Shown piece by piece: positions 9,361-18,800 of a stretch of DNA of 64,000 bases. The notes beneath the pieces are model-generated. The model was not told where the DNA came from. It was given only the letters and a program-made list of their open reading frames with translations, and did no database searches. The stretch is from Streptococcus mitis. GTDB lineage: Bacteria > Bacillota > Bacilli > Lactobacillales > Streptococcaceae. The number at the start of each line of letters is the position of its first letter. The first letter of the stretch is position 1. The position numbers and the translations under genes were made by a program. The stretch covers positions 310,001 to 374,000 of the forward strand of contig NZ_JPFW01000008.1 of NCBI RefSeq assembly GCF_000722705.1, given 5' to 3'.

Positions 9361-9427
9361 GACGCTACCTCGCTTTCTGATAGATGATTCTCTGCCCAAC
9401 CTCAATTTAAATTTACTTTGCTTTTTA

Positions 9428-9807
9428 ATTTCAAGGTGATAAGCTAAAAAGGTCCCCCGGACCTTCCTCGCTTACCTGTTTCCATGCTCGGGGTAAAAAG
9501 GACTAAACTCAGTAACAGCTAGGAAACAAGTGTTTTTTCTAATCCCTTGACGCAGTCGCTGTCTGGTTTGAAATGCGCTTTACCAAGCTTTTTCAAACCT
9601 AGTCATCGTTGCGGGGGTGAGACAACGAAATCGAACTCTTCGAGTTACCGGACCTACTCTCACTTTTTTATTTCAAGGTAAGAGGCTGAAAACCTCCACT
9701 GGAGGTTATTCTTGCTCTCGAGTTTCAAGGCAAGAAGCTAAAAAGGTCCCCCGGACCTCCTCGTTTTCCCGTTTCTAGACTCGGGCTGAAAACCTCCACT
9801 GGAGGTT
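9428..9807 (-). repeat. Array of alternating terminator-like hairpins downstream of nadE
   Basis: Four perfect hairpins of two alternating kinds. AACCTCC-ACT-GGAGGTT occurs at 9691-9707 and 9791-9807; AGGTCC-CCC-GGACCT occurs at 9450-9464 and 9744-9758. On the minus strand each is followed by a T run or pyrimidine-rich stretch. A spacer resembling AGCTTnTnnCCTTGAAA follows at least three of them. The three nadE-proximal units are spaced 47-53 bp; the fourth lies ~240 bp further out beyond unrelated sequence. The first hairpin begins right at the nadE stop and must be its terminator. The function of the extra copies is unexplained. Confidence 0.75.
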
Positions 9808-9808
9808 T

Positions 9809-10633
9809 TCACTCCCAAAAGTCATCAAAAACGGTGATTGGTAGGTGGCGTTTGTGTTGGCCTTTATGCCACCAGTTTTTAATAGTCGCTTGAGCTTCTG
9901 GGCTAACTTGTTTGCCTTCGAGGTAGTCATCAATTTCATTGTAAGTGACTCCAAGTGCAACTTCATCAGCTAGGCCTGGTTTCTCTTCTTCTAGGTCTGC
10001 TGTTGGGATTTTTTCATAAAGGGCTGGGTCTGCACCAAGTTCCTGCAAGAGTTGTTTTCCTTGGCGTTTATTGAGGCGGAAAAGGGGTAAAATATCTGCA
10101 CCACCGTCACCAAACTTGGTAAAGAAACCTGTGATATTTTCCGCAGCATGGTCTGTCCCAATGACCGCTCCGCTATGGGCACCTGCCAGGGCATATTGGG
10201 CAATCATACGGCAACGAGCCTTGATATTTCCCTTGTTAAAGTCTGAAACAGAGTTACCTGTCGCCTCAACTGCATCTGTCATGGCATCAGCTGATTCCTT
10301 GATATTAACTACCAAGCTGACATCTGGCTGGATAAAGGCTAGGGCTTTTTGAGCATCTGCTTCATCAGCTTGCACTCCGTATGGCAGGCGGACAGCGATA
10401 AATTTGTAGCTGTCATCTCCTGTCTCTGCTCGCAGTTCTTCCATAGCCAGTTGGGCCAAGCGACCTGCTAAAGTCGAGTCCTGACCTCCAGAAATCCCTA
10501 GTACAAAGGTTTTTAGGAAGGGATGTTTTTTCAGGTATCTCTTTAAGAAATCAATGGAACGACGGATTTCTTCTTGGGCATCAATCACTGGTTTGACACC
10601 CAGCTCTTGGATAATCGTTTCTTGCAAACTCAT
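9809..10633 (-). CDS. nadE: Ammonia-dependent NAD+ synthetase
   Basis: 274 residues, the usual length for the stand-alone NH3-dependent enzyme, which makes NAD+ from nicotinic acid adenine dinucleotide. It shows the N-type ATP pyrophosphatase P-loop ([16 protein letters not shown]), the substrate loop ([20 protein letters not shown]) and a C-terminal [13 protein letters not shown] end. There is no N-terminal glutaminase domain, so free ammonia is the nitrogen donor. The start overlaps the pncB stop by four bases, so the two genes are co-translated as the first and last steps of nicotinate salvage. Transcription ends in the adjacent hairpin array. Confidence 0.96.
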   Translation of the reverse strand: MSLQETIIQELGVKPVIDAQEEIRRSIDFLKRYLKKHPFLKTFVLGISGGQDSTLAGRLAQLAMEELRAETGDDSYKFIAVRLPYGVQADEADAQKALAFIQPDVSLVVNIKESADAMTDAVEATGNSVSDFNKGNIKARCRMIAQYALAGAHSGAVIGTDHAAENITGFFTKFGDGGADILPLFRLNKRQGKQLLQELGADPALYEKIPTADLEEEKPGLADEVALGVTYNEIDDYLEGKQVSPEAQATIKNWWHKGQHKRHLPITVFDDFWE

Positions 10634-12090
10634 TCTTCTTCTCCTTCACCAAGGGCTTCCTTACGCATTTTGTCAATCAAGTCCATCTTGTCTTGCCATA
10701 CATCACGCGCCAAATCCACTGGATAGTGCTGCGGATTGAGCACGCGCTTGTACTCATCCCAAAGCTTGTCAAATTCCTTACGGGCATAATCCTGAATCTC
10801 AGTCAAGCTAGGCAACTTGTAAATCAATTTCCCGTCTTTGAAAATATCCACCAAGAGAGGAACAGCATCAAAATTACGAACGGTCTTCTTGATGTAGGTA
10901 TAAGTCGGATGGAACATCTTGATTTCTGTCATGTCGCTCACATCCATACCATCATAAGTGATGTAGTCACCTTCTGACTTACCTTTTTCACGACTGGTAA
11001 TGCGCCACACCTGCTTCTTGCCTGGCGTAGACACTTTTTCCGCATTATTAGAAAGCTTGATTGTGTTGCGCATATTACCATTTTCATCTTCGATGGCCAC
11101 AATCTTGTAAACTGCCCCAAGAGCTGGCTGGTCATAGGCTGTAATCAGCTTGGTCCCCACACCCCAGACATCAATCTTAGCCTTTTGCATCTTTAGGTTG
11201 AGGATAGTATTTTCATCCAAATCATTAGAAGCATAAATCTTAGCCTCTGTAAATCCAGCCTCATCCAGTTGCTGACGGACTTTCTTAGAAATATAGGCAA
11301 TATCACCAGAGTCAATCCGCACACCCATAAAGTTAATCTGGTCACCTAGCTCACGCGCCACCTGAATAGCAGCTGGAACTCCGATACGAAGGGTATCATA
11401 GGTATCCACAAGAAAGACGCAATTTTTGTGGGTCGCTGCGTAAGCCTTGAAAGCCTCATAGTCGTTACCATAAACCTGTACCAAGGAATGGGCATGGGTT
11501 CCCAAGACAGGAATGTCAAAGAGTTTACCAGCGCGCACATTGCTAGTTCCATTGGCACCACCAATTACCGCCGCGCGTGTTCCCCAGATAGCCGCATCCA
11601 TCTCTTGCGCCCGACGTGTCCCAAACTCCATCAAAGGTTCATCTTCAATGACTGAACGAATACGAGCTGCCTTGGTCGCCACCAAGGTCTGGTAGTTGAC
11701 GATGTTCAAAAGAGCTGTTTCGACCAACTGGCATTGGGCTAGAGGACCTTCCACCTGCACAATCGGTTCATTAGCAAAAACCAAGTCCCCTTCTTGGGCA
11801 GAACGAACGGTCAACTCCAACTTGAAATTGCGGAGGTAGTCCAAGAATGCCCCATGATAGCCAAGCGACTCCAAATAGGCGATATCACTATCTGAAAAAC
11901 GCAAGTCTTCAAGATAGTTCACGATTCTTTCCAAACCAGCAAAAACCGCATAGCCGTTATTAAAAGGCTGTTGGCGAAAATAAACCTCAAAGACCGCCTT
12001 TTTATTGTGAATCCCTTGGTCAAAGTAAACCTGCATCATGTTAATCTGGTACAAGTCCGTGTGCAATGTCAAACTATCATCTGGATACAT
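10630..12090 (-). CDS. pncB: Nicotinate phosphoribosyltransferase
   Basis: 486-residue enzyme converting nicotinate and PRPP to nicotinate mononucleotide, the entry step of the Preiss-Handler NAD salvage route. Recognisable parts are the N-terminal [19 protein letters not shown], the active-site stretch [16 protein letters not shown] carrying the catalytic His-equivalent region, and the PRPP-contact segment VRIDSGDI. Length and order fit the long bacterial PncB. It forms a two-gene operon with nadE. Upstream lies an extended -10 promoter and a strong inverted repeat. Confidence 0.95.
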   Translation of the reverse strand: MYPDDSLTLHTDLYQINMMQVYFDQGIHNKKAVFEVYFRQQPFNNGYAVFAGLERIVNYLEDLRFSDSDIAYLESLGYHGAFLDYLRNFKLELTVRSAQEGDLVFANEPIVQVEGPLAQCQLVETALLNIVNYQTLVATKAARIRSVIEDEPLMEFGTRRAQEMDAAIWGTRAAVIGGANGTSNVRAGKLFDIPVLGTHAHSLVQVYGNDYEAFKAYAATHKNCVFLVDTYDTLRIGVPAAIQVARELGDQINFMGVRIDSGDIAYISKKVRQQLDEAGFTEAKIYASNDLDENTILNLKMQKAKIDVWGVGTKLITAYDQPALGAVYKIVAIEDENGNMRNTIKLSNNAEKVSTPGKKQVWRITSREKGKSEGDYITYDGMDVSDMTEIKMFHPTYTYIKKTVRNFDAVPLLVDIFKDGKLIYKLPSLTEIQDYARKEFDKLWDEYKRVLNPQHYPVDLARDVWQDKMDLIDKMRKEALGEGEEE

Positions 12091-12114
12091 ACTTTCCCTA
12101 CTTCCTTAACTAGA

Positions 12115-12170
12115 AATACATGAAAATTTTCAAGAACTTTCATGTATTCCAATAAATTAGTACTATTATA
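12115..12170 (-). promoter_or_regulatory. pncB promoter with leader inverted repeat
   Basis: TATAAT at 12165-12170 preceded by TGA (extended -10). Downstream of it, at 12115-12148, AATACATGAAA and TTTCATGTATT form 11-bp perfect arms 12 bases apart. The repeat lies in the leader between the promoter and the start codon. It could be a repressor operator for NAD-responsive control or an RNA hairpin; I cannot assign the regulator. Confidence 0.5.
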
Positions 12171-12205
12171 TCACATTTTAGCTGGATTGAGAAAAGAGTA
12201 ACAAG

Positions 12206-12694
12206 CTATTCTCCACTCTCCAGTTCATCCATGTCTTGCTCAAATTTTTTCTGAGCCCATTCGCCATAGCTCTTCAGACCGAGATTGCCGATAAAGACCC
12301 ACGGAAGGTAAATGACATAAGTAATGACCCAAGCAGACAGGTATTTAACATTCAAAGGATTATGCTGATAAATTTCTATGTTGAATTGATAATTCTGCAA
12401 CATCAAGAGAGTCGTAATCGCCAAGGTTAGGAAAAAACAACCCAAAATCGTAAAATGAAAACGACTATAGTAGGTCACTCCCAGATAACGGGCACGATTG
12501 AAAAAGAAGAAAATTCCTACTATCAGAGTATAGACTAGAAAATTCGGATTAAAAAGAGAGGGAGCTAATACAGCCACCAAATAGCTTAGAAGCGCAAGCA
12601 CAATGAAGAGGGTAAAGGATTCTGCCCCAGCTTTATTGATTAATTGTTCTTCTCTTTCGTCAAGTAATTGATAATGAATGAATTTATTTACCAT
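12206..12694 (-). CDS. Four-helix membrane protein paired with an XRE regulator
   Basis: Hypothetical protein of 162 residues with about four transmembrane helices (near residues 26-44, 50-68, 80-98 and 122-142). It has a charged N-terminus (LLDEREEQLINKAG) and an acidic C-terminus. It resembles the DUF6773/DUF3278-like small membrane proteins encoded next to short XRE regulators in streptococci. Its function is not known to me. It overlaps the regulator gene by 11 bases, and the coding end of the regulator supplies its ribosome-binding site (GGAGGAAGAAG). Confidence 0.7.
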   Translation of the reverse strand: MVNKFIHYQLLDEREEQLINKAGAESFTLFIVLALLSYLVAVLAPSLFNPNFLVYTLIVGIFFFFNRARYLGVTYYSRFHFTILGCFFLTLAITTLLMLQNYQFNIEIYQHNPLNVKYLSAWVITYVIYLPWVFIGNLGLKSYGEWAQKKFEQDMDELESGE

Positions 12695-12893
12695 CTTCTT
12701 CCTCCCAAAATAGTTGGTCTAGGGTTTTCCCTAAACATCTGCAAATAGACTGGCAGAGTGAGAGACTGGGATTGTATTTCCCCGCCTCTATCAAACCAAT
12801 AGTCTGGCGTGTCACACCAACAGCCTCTGCCAGTTGACCTTGCGTTAAATCAAGCTCTACACGAGCTAATTTTAATTTTAAATTTTTAGCCAC
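12684..12893 (-). CDS. Small XRE-family transcriptional regulator
   Basis: About 69 residues made almost entirely of one helix-turn-helix: LARVELDLTQGQLAEAVGVT, then TIGLIEAGKYNPSLSLCQSI and CLGKTLDQLF. This is the single-domain YgzD/Cro-like form. I use the GTG start at 12891-12893 because AAGGAGG lies six bases before it and the protein then begins M-A-K-N-L-K; an in-frame ATG ten codons upstream has no ribosome site. It overlaps the membrane protein gene and presumably controls this two-gene unit. Confidence 0.85.
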   Translation of the reverse strand: MAKNLKLKLARVELDLTQGQLAEAVGVTRQTIGLIEAGKYNPSLSLCQSICRCLGKTLDQLFWEEEDGK

Positions 12894-13266
12894 CTGCGTC
12901 CTCCTTATAGTTTTAATACTCATCTACTCTTAAAAAATCCAAAACTAACACAAGCTGTCAGCTATTTATTATAACCTCATTAATTAGCACTCCAATATTA
13001 TCTTCAGCCTAAAATCAGTATATTAGATTGTTTGAAATAAACTCCCTAGCTGGCTATTTAGTATTAGCTTTAGTAGAATCTTTTAAACGAGTTTTGATTG
13101 CTTGTATTTCTTGTTTAATTTAGTTGCTTTCATATCACTATTATATAATGCTTTTGGAAATGAGTCTAGCATAAGACAAAAACGTGTACACAGCAAGAGC
13201 AGGAGCATAGCAAGATGACTGATTTTTTTGCTGGATTTTAAGTCTGCAAAATAATACTAAACGAAA
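12894..13266. other. Intergenic stretch with a decayed small reading frame
   Basis: No complete gene seen. On the minus strand a TATATAAT-like -10 near 13140-13150 precedes an ATG for a 16-codon frame (MKATKLNKKYKQSKLV). In another frame the same DNA reads IKQEIQAIKTRLKDSTKANT up to a stop. This looks like a small helical peptide gene broken by a frameshift, but the stretch is too short to be sure. Confidence 0.3.
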
Positions 13267-13995
13267 CTAAAATGAATACTCCTTGCTTTTCTTAAGAGTG
13301 AAAAAATACAATAAAATGATTGTAGTGATTACCACAAGATACTGACTAATAGACATCGTATTTGAAGCAACAAATACAGGTAAGGAATAAAAAGGAAGAA
13401 GTTCAATTGCTTTGATAAACAAATCATTACTAGTATTCGTCATAATCGTATTTAATATATTAGGGATAAAGAGTAGTAAAGCTACTAAAATACCAAATAC
13501 CAAGCCACTTTTCAATTTGTATAAATAGAAAATGTAAGATAATAGAAAATAAAATAGGACTAACAAAATTGTATTGACTACAATGGCTACTATAAAATCT
13601 AATCCTAAATCACCTGGAACACCCAATTTACTTACGATGACTAGTAACACAATACCATTCAAAGCATAGATAATGGAAACTGAGATGGCATATAGAAAAT
13701 TGGACAAGACGTAAATCATCCGATTTTTCTGTTGATTATAAAATAAACTGATCGTATTGTAGGAAAAATCCCTGCTAATAATTCGGTTAGCATGTATAAC
13801 AGCCATTAACATACCGAGCATAGCATAAAAGTTTGAAATATGCTTAATACCAAGCGATGTCCCTTGAGTCTTTAGAATAAAGAATGTAACCAATATCGGC
13901 GGTATAAACGAGATAAGCAAACCGAGATATATTACGCCTGATGAATATAAATCTCTTATATTTTCCTTAAGAAAATTCAATTTATTTAATTTCAT
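13267..13995 (-). CDS. ABC-2 type transporter permease
   Basis: 242-residue membrane protein with about six hydrophobic helices and no ATPase motifs, following an ATPase gene by 15 bases. Its size and layout match the permeases of small bacteriocin/antibiotic-resistance exporters (ABC-2 family). An N-terminal amphipathic segment (LNKLNFLKENIRDLY) precedes the first helix. It forms a two-component exporter with the upstream ATPase. The locus is low in GC and AT-rich relative to the nadE block. The substrate cannot be told; no peptide precursor or modification gene is next to it, so an immunity or self-protection role is only a guess. Confidence 0.8.
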   Translation of the reverse strand: MKLNKLNFLKENIRDLYSSGVIYLGLLISFIPPILVTFFILKTQGTSLGIKHISNFYAMLGMLMAVIHANRIISRDFSYNTISLFYNQQKNRMIYVLSNFLYAISVSIIYALNGIVLLVIVSKLGVPGDLGLDFIVAIVVNTILLVLFYFLLSYIFYLYKLKSGLVFGILVALLLFIPNILNTIMTNTSNDLFIKAIELLPFYSLPVFVASNTMSISQYLVVITTIILLYFFTLKKSKEYSF

Positions 13996-14010
13996 GATTA
14001 TAACCTTTCT

Positions 14011-14856
14011 TTATTTTGAACGATTTAGATAAATATCTTTAAGCGTCTCTTTTTTAGTTTCAAAATCAACTACTTTAATAGAGTTTTCGTTAAAAAATTT
14101 AAAAAGCTCACTACTTTGAATATTCCCAGACATAGTAATTTTCAGTCCCTCTTCCTGAACAATATCCCCAAATTCTTGGTTGGTAATGAAAATGTCTTTA
14201 TCTGTAGCTGATGAAAAAGCTATCTCAAACAAGCAATTGTGACTATCTTTTCCTACTTTTTGGAATGTCAAAAGCCCGTTCTCCAAGAAAAGAACTTTCT
14301 CACAAATTTCTTCAATGTCTTCTAATTTATGACTCGATATTAAAATTCCCACGTTTTCATGTAAAGCTAAATTTTTTAGAACCTCTAAAACTATTTGTGA
14401 TGATTCAATATCTAAACCATTAGTCGGTTCATCTAAAATTAACACATCAGGTTCTGTAACGAGGGTTAAAAGTAAAGCTAATTTTTGTTTTGTACCCAAA
14501 GAATAAGTCTTTACTTTTTTATTAATAGACTGAGTCAAATCTAACTCTTGAATCAAACTTCCAAATCTTTCTTGATTGTAGTCAACACCGTATAAATTTG
14601 ACAAATATTTTAAATTCTCTAAACCTGTTTTAGATAAAAATAATTTTGGTTCTTCAATTAAATACCCAACATTATCACTACTTATAATATTCCCTGAAGT
14701 CGGTTGATTATTCTGAACAAGAATTTTCATCAACGTACTCTTACCAACTCCATTTCTCCCTACTAGACCAACAATTTCACCCTTGTTAAGTGCAAAATTT
14801 ATATCTTTGAGAATGATTGAATGACCATAATGCTTACTTACATTTATAACTTCCAT
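14011..14856 (-). CDS. ABC transporter ATP-binding protein
   Basis: 281 residues with Walker A (GRNGVGKSTLMK), Q-loop region, ABC signature (YSLGTKQKL), Walker B with catalytic Glu (VLILDEPTNGLD) and the H-loop (ISSHKLED). The C-terminal ~75 residues form the extra domain common in BcrA/CcmA-type exporters. The ATG is preceded by GGAGG. It drives the ABC-2 permease encoded next. The pair has its own good promoter. Confidence 0.9.
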   Translation of the reverse strand: MEVINVSKHYGHSIILKDINFALNKGEIVGLVGRNGVGKSTLMKILVQNNQPTSGNIISSDNVGYLIEEPKLFLSKTGLENLKYLSNLYGVDYNQERFGSLIQELDLTQSINKKVKTYSLGTKQKLALLLTLVTEPDVLILDEPTNGLDIESSQIVLEVLKNLALHENVGILISSHKLEDIEEICEKVLFLENGLLTFQKVGKDSHNCLFEIAFSSATDKDIFITNQEFGDIVQEEGLKITMSGNIQSSELFKFFNENSIKVVDFETKKETLKDIYLNRSK

Positions 14857-14935
14857 TTTTTATTCCTCCATTAATATTCTTGGTTTTCTCTTTGATTCTC
14901 ATTAATTTTAAAAAGTTGCGCCTCTTTTTAACAAC

Positions 14936-14963
14936 ATTATATCATATATCTAACCTAATGCAA
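14936..14963 (-). promoter_or_regulatory. Promoter of the ABC-2 exporter pair
   Basis: TTGCAT (14958-14963), 16-bp spacer, TATAAT (14936-14941) preceded by TGA (extended -10). The predicted leader is about 75 nt. Confidence 0.6.
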
Positions 14964-15001
14964 TATATAAATGTCATTTTGTAAAATTTTATTAACAAAA
15001 A

Positions 15002-15030
15002 AACTCTCTACCACAAAAAGATAGAGAGTT
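15002..15030 (-). terminator. Hairpin terminator after the HAD remnant
   Basis: AACTCTCTA/TAGAGAGTT arms with an 11-base loop, flanked by A and T runs so it could work in both directions. It lies just beyond the HAD remnant's stop and probably ends transcription of the acetyltransferase unit. Confidence 0.7.
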
Positions 15031-15036
15031 TTGACT

Positions 15037-15240
15037 TTAAATATAGGATTTTAAAATATCGACGACATCACTTCTTTTCTTAACCTGATAGGCCTTGATG
15101 CCCAATTTCTCAGCTGCGATTGGATTTTCCTCAATATCGTCTAGAAAGACACAATTTGTAGGATTTAACTAGTATTTATCGAGAATCCCCTTCATACTTA
15201 TGTCAAGATCCCCTCTTTGCCTTATACTTTCATATTCTAC
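15037..15240 (-). pseudogene. HAD-superfamily hydrolase, C-terminal remnant with an internal stop
   Basis: One frame reads VEYESIRQRGDLDIS, MKGILDKY, a TAG, then LNPTNCVFLDDIEENP and AAEKLGIKAYQVKKRSD, ending DILKSYI and TAA. The VFLDDIEENPIAA segment is the motif-IV region of HAD-IA phosphatases (haloacid dehalogenase/epoxide-hydrolase-like). Only ~65 codons survive, the N-terminal catalytic Asp region is missing, and one TAG interrupts the rest (one base from CAG). It starts immediately after the acetyltransferase stop, suggesting a deletion joined them. Confidence 0.8.
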
Positions 15241-15651
15241 TTACAAATCCTTTTGGTAATAAAATCTTTGCCCTGTGTAGGGATAGTTTTTCAAAGCAAA
15301 GACTTCCTTGTAGCCATGTTTCTGATAAAAGTCTGGCGCCTGGAACTGGTAAGTATTGACAAAGGAAAAACAACAGTTTCGATTCTTAGCTTCACTTTCT
15401 GCCTGCTGCAATAGTTTTGAACCAATTCCTTGCCCTCGCAGTTCCTCTTTTACAAACAAATACTCAATTTCCAACCAATTTCCAAAAGTCTCTGCTATCA
15501 AACCTGCAAGGAGATTACCTTTTTCATCTTCAACATAAAGATTCAATGCCTCACTCTCAGCCTCTTCTCTTTTGGAACGGTTATAAGCACGAATCAAATT
15601 CCCTATTTCTTGTGATTTATGGGATTCCTTATTTTCCAATCTAAAGTACAT
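15241..15651 (-). CDS. GNAT acetyltransferase (small, YitH/ElaA-like)
   Basis: 136 residues, a single GNAT fold. The acetyl-CoA loop is LRGQGIGSKLLQQAESEA, and the C-terminal motif NTYQFQAPDFYQKHGYKE (aromatic-YQKHGY) is typical of the family. The ATG is preceded by GAGGAGG. The substrate is unknown. It lies between a hairpin ending the choline-binding protein transcript and the HAD remnant. Confidence 0.85.
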   Translation of the reverse strand: MYFRLENKESHKSQEIGNLIRAYNRSKREEAESEALNLYVEDEKGNLLAGLIAETFGNWLEIEYLFVKEELRGQGIGSKLLQQAESEAKNRNCCFSFVNTYQFQAPDFYQKHGYKEVFALKNYPYTGQRFYYQKDL

Positions 15652-15666
15652 CTAAACCTCCTCGAA

Positions 15667-15715
15667 AACAACGCATAATATCAAGGTTTTCCAATACCTG
15701 ATACTATGCGTTGTT
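15667..15715 (-). terminator. Long hairpin after the choline-binding protein gene
   Basis: AACAACGCATA and TATGCGTTGTT are perfect 11-bp arms, extended inward by imperfect pairing (GTATCAGG/CCTTGATAT) to about 19 pairs. It lies ~90 bases after the choline-binding protein stop; the U tract is short. It could alternatively be a small palindromic repeat element. Confidence 0.55.
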
Positions 15716-15803
15716 CTGATTTTAAAGACTTTTTTCCAACCTCTAGATTTTTGCTTTTCTTCAATCCACTACAATTGACAAAAATCCTACTTATTGATTG
15801 GTA

Positions 15804-18800
15804 TTATACCCATTCACCATTTGCATTTACAGTATATCCATCTACTGTTGTGTCAACTGCTAAAGCTCCTGAACTGTAGGCATAGTACCATTTACCAGAA
15901 ACTGTAAACCATCCTGTTTTCATAGCGCCTGAATTATCAAGATAATACCATGTATCATTATCTTTAACCCAGCCAGTTTTCATAGTCCCTGAATTGTTTA
16001 GATAATACCATCTACCATTTTCTTGTAACCATCCTGTAGCCATTGCTCCTGATTTATTCAAATAGTACCATGTACCCTTATCTTGAATCCAACCAGTCTG
16101 CATCCAGCCTGACTGATCAAAATGATACCATATACCCTTGATTTGTTCCCAATCGTTTGCTGTATAGGAACCATCTGCGTGCTTATACCACCAGCGATTA
16201 TCTTCTTTTATCCATCCTACTGTAGTTGGTAAAGCACCACTTGGCAAGCTCTTGTCTGGTGTGCCACTTACGTAATTGTACGTTACACTGTAGGTTGCAG
16301 CTGGTGGTGTTGGTATAAAGTTCCATGTGCCTGTTACAGTTTCGTTGGTTGTGCCAACTGTTACGCTTGATTTATCCCAACCCTTGAAATGCCATGTACC
16401 TTGGTTTGCAGAATCTGTTACATCCACTTGCCCTGTTGGACTTGCAACGACATCGCCTGTATGTTTGTCACTTACTGCTGTAGGTGCTGTGATGCTACTT
16501 GGCAAGCTCTTGTCTGGTGTGCCACTTACGTAATTGTACGTTACACTGTAGGTTGCAGCTGGTGGTGTTGGTATAAAGTTCCATGTGCCTGTTACAGTTT
16601 CGTTGGTTGTGCCAACTGTTACGCTTGATTTATCCCAACCCTTGAAATGCCATGTACCTTGGTTTGCAGAATCTGTTACATCCACTTGCCCTGTTGGACT
16701 TGCAACGACATCGCCTGTGTGTTTGTCACTTACTGCTGTAGGTGCTGTGATACTATTTGGCAAGCTCTTGTCTGGTGTGCCACTTACGTAATTGTACGTT
16801 ACACTGTAGGTTGCAGCTGGGGGCGTTGGTATAAAGTTCCATGTACCTATTACGGTTTCGTTGGTTGTGCCAATTGTTACACTTGCTTTATCCCAACCCT
16901 TGAAATGCCATGTGCCTTGGTTGGCTGTATCTTCTACGTCTGTTTGTCCACTTGGACTTGCCACTACATCTCCTGTGTGTTTGTCACTTACTGCTGTAGG
17001 TGCTGTGATACCACTTGGCAAGCTCTTGTCTGGTGTGCTACTTACGTAGTTATATGTCACAGTGTAGCTTGCAGCTGGAGGTGTTGGTATAAAGTTCCAT
17101 GTGCCTGTTACAGTTTCATTTGCTGTACCGATGGTTACACTTGCTTTATCCCAACCGTTGAAGTGCCATGTGCCTTGGTTGCCTGCATCTTCTACATCTG
17201 TTTGACCTGTTGGACTCGCCACTACATCTCCAGTATGTTTATCACTAACTGCCACTGGCGCTGTAATGTTGCTTGGTAAGCTCTTATCTGGTGTCCCGCT
17301 TACGTAGTTGTACGTTACGCTGTAGCTTGCGACTGGTGGCACTGGTATAAAGTTCCATGTACCTGTTACAATTTCATTTGCTGTACCGATTGTTACACTT
17401 GCTTTATCCCAACCCTTGAAGTGCCATGTGCCTTGGTTGGCTGCATCTTCTACATCTGTTTGACCTGTTGGACTTGCAACGACATCGCCTGTGTGTCTGT
17501 CACTTACTGCTGTAGGTGCTGTGATACTACTTGGCAAGTTCTTGTCTGGTGTGCCACTTACGTAATTGTACGTTACAGTGTAGGTCGCAGCTGGGGGCAT
17601 TGGTATAAAGTTCCATGTGCCTGTTACGGTTTCGTTGGTTGTGCCAACTGTTACGCTTGATTTATCCCAGCCCTTGAAATGCCATGTCCCTTGGTTTGCA
17701 GAATCTGTTACATCCACTTGCCCTGTTGGACTTGCAACGACATCGCCTGTATGTTTGTCACTTACTGCTGTAGGTGCTGTGATACCACTTGGCAAGCTCT
17801 GTTCTGGTGTCCCGCTTACGTAATTGTACGTTACACTGTAGGTTGCAGCTGGAGGTGTTGGTATAAAGTTCCATGTTCCTGTCACAGTTTCATTGGCTGT
17901 ACCAATTGTTACACTTGATTTATCCCAGCCGTTAAAGTGCCATGTCCCTTGGTTGGCTGCATCTTCTACGTCTGTTTGACCTGTTGGACTCGCCACTACA
18001 TCTCCTGTGTGTTTGTCATTCACTACGGCTGGCGCTGTGATGCTACTTGGCAAGCTCTTGTCTGATGTCCCGCTTACGTAATTGTACGTTACACTGTATG
18101 TTGCTGCTGGACTATCCGTTTGTGTTGATCCACCTTTTGCAAAAATGCTAAGTGGAACAGTATCAGATGACCCATCATCTGTATACGTAATCGTTATGGT
18201 ACCATCATTATTAAATTTATACCCTAACGCTCCAGAAAAAGCTTGAAAAACATCAGTTTCCCCCGCAGATGGATTATGACTTTCTAAAAAGGCTTTAATT
18301 TTAGCTTGATCCTCAGAAGTAATATTCCCTCTTAAATTTGAAAGATTAGACAATGTTACCTTGTGATTCTCCAACAATCCTGCCATTAAATCAGTATGTT
18401 GGTCTTGGGCAACTGTTGATTCCTTTTTATTCAGTTCCAAAACACTCTCTGCAGAGTTGATAATATTTAATTGTTGAGCAGCGATATCTCCACCCACTGG
18501 AGGTAGCACACTTTTTACTAATTGTGCTGTTTCTTTTAACTCTGCATACTTAGCAGTTAGAACTTGATTAATTCTTCTTATGTTCGTTAAATGTCTATTT
18601 TCCGCAACCTCTGTAGTTTCTCCTTCTCTAACCTTGATAACAACTGTATTGTATTCTGGATAAGAAGTAATCAACTCATTAATTGTTGTTTCGTAAGATG
18701 AGGCATTAGGTTTTATTGTTACTGATTGATTATAAGCTTTTTCCGCTTCCTCTAATTTTGATTTTGCTGTTGTTAATTTCCCCTGAAATTCTTGCCATGC

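Noticed and set aside
13267-14856. Bacteriocin or lantibiotic biosynthesis cluster around the ABC-2 exporter
   Set aside because: No precursor peptide with a leader, no modification enzyme and no peptidase-type transporter is nearby; only a lone exporter is supported.
16647-17279. Long plus-strand open frames (up to 210 codons, Cys/Trp-rich) opposite the SHIRT repeats
   Set aside because: They repeat with the same 258-bp period, have no ribosome-binding site or signal, and are the antisense shadow of the repeat codons.
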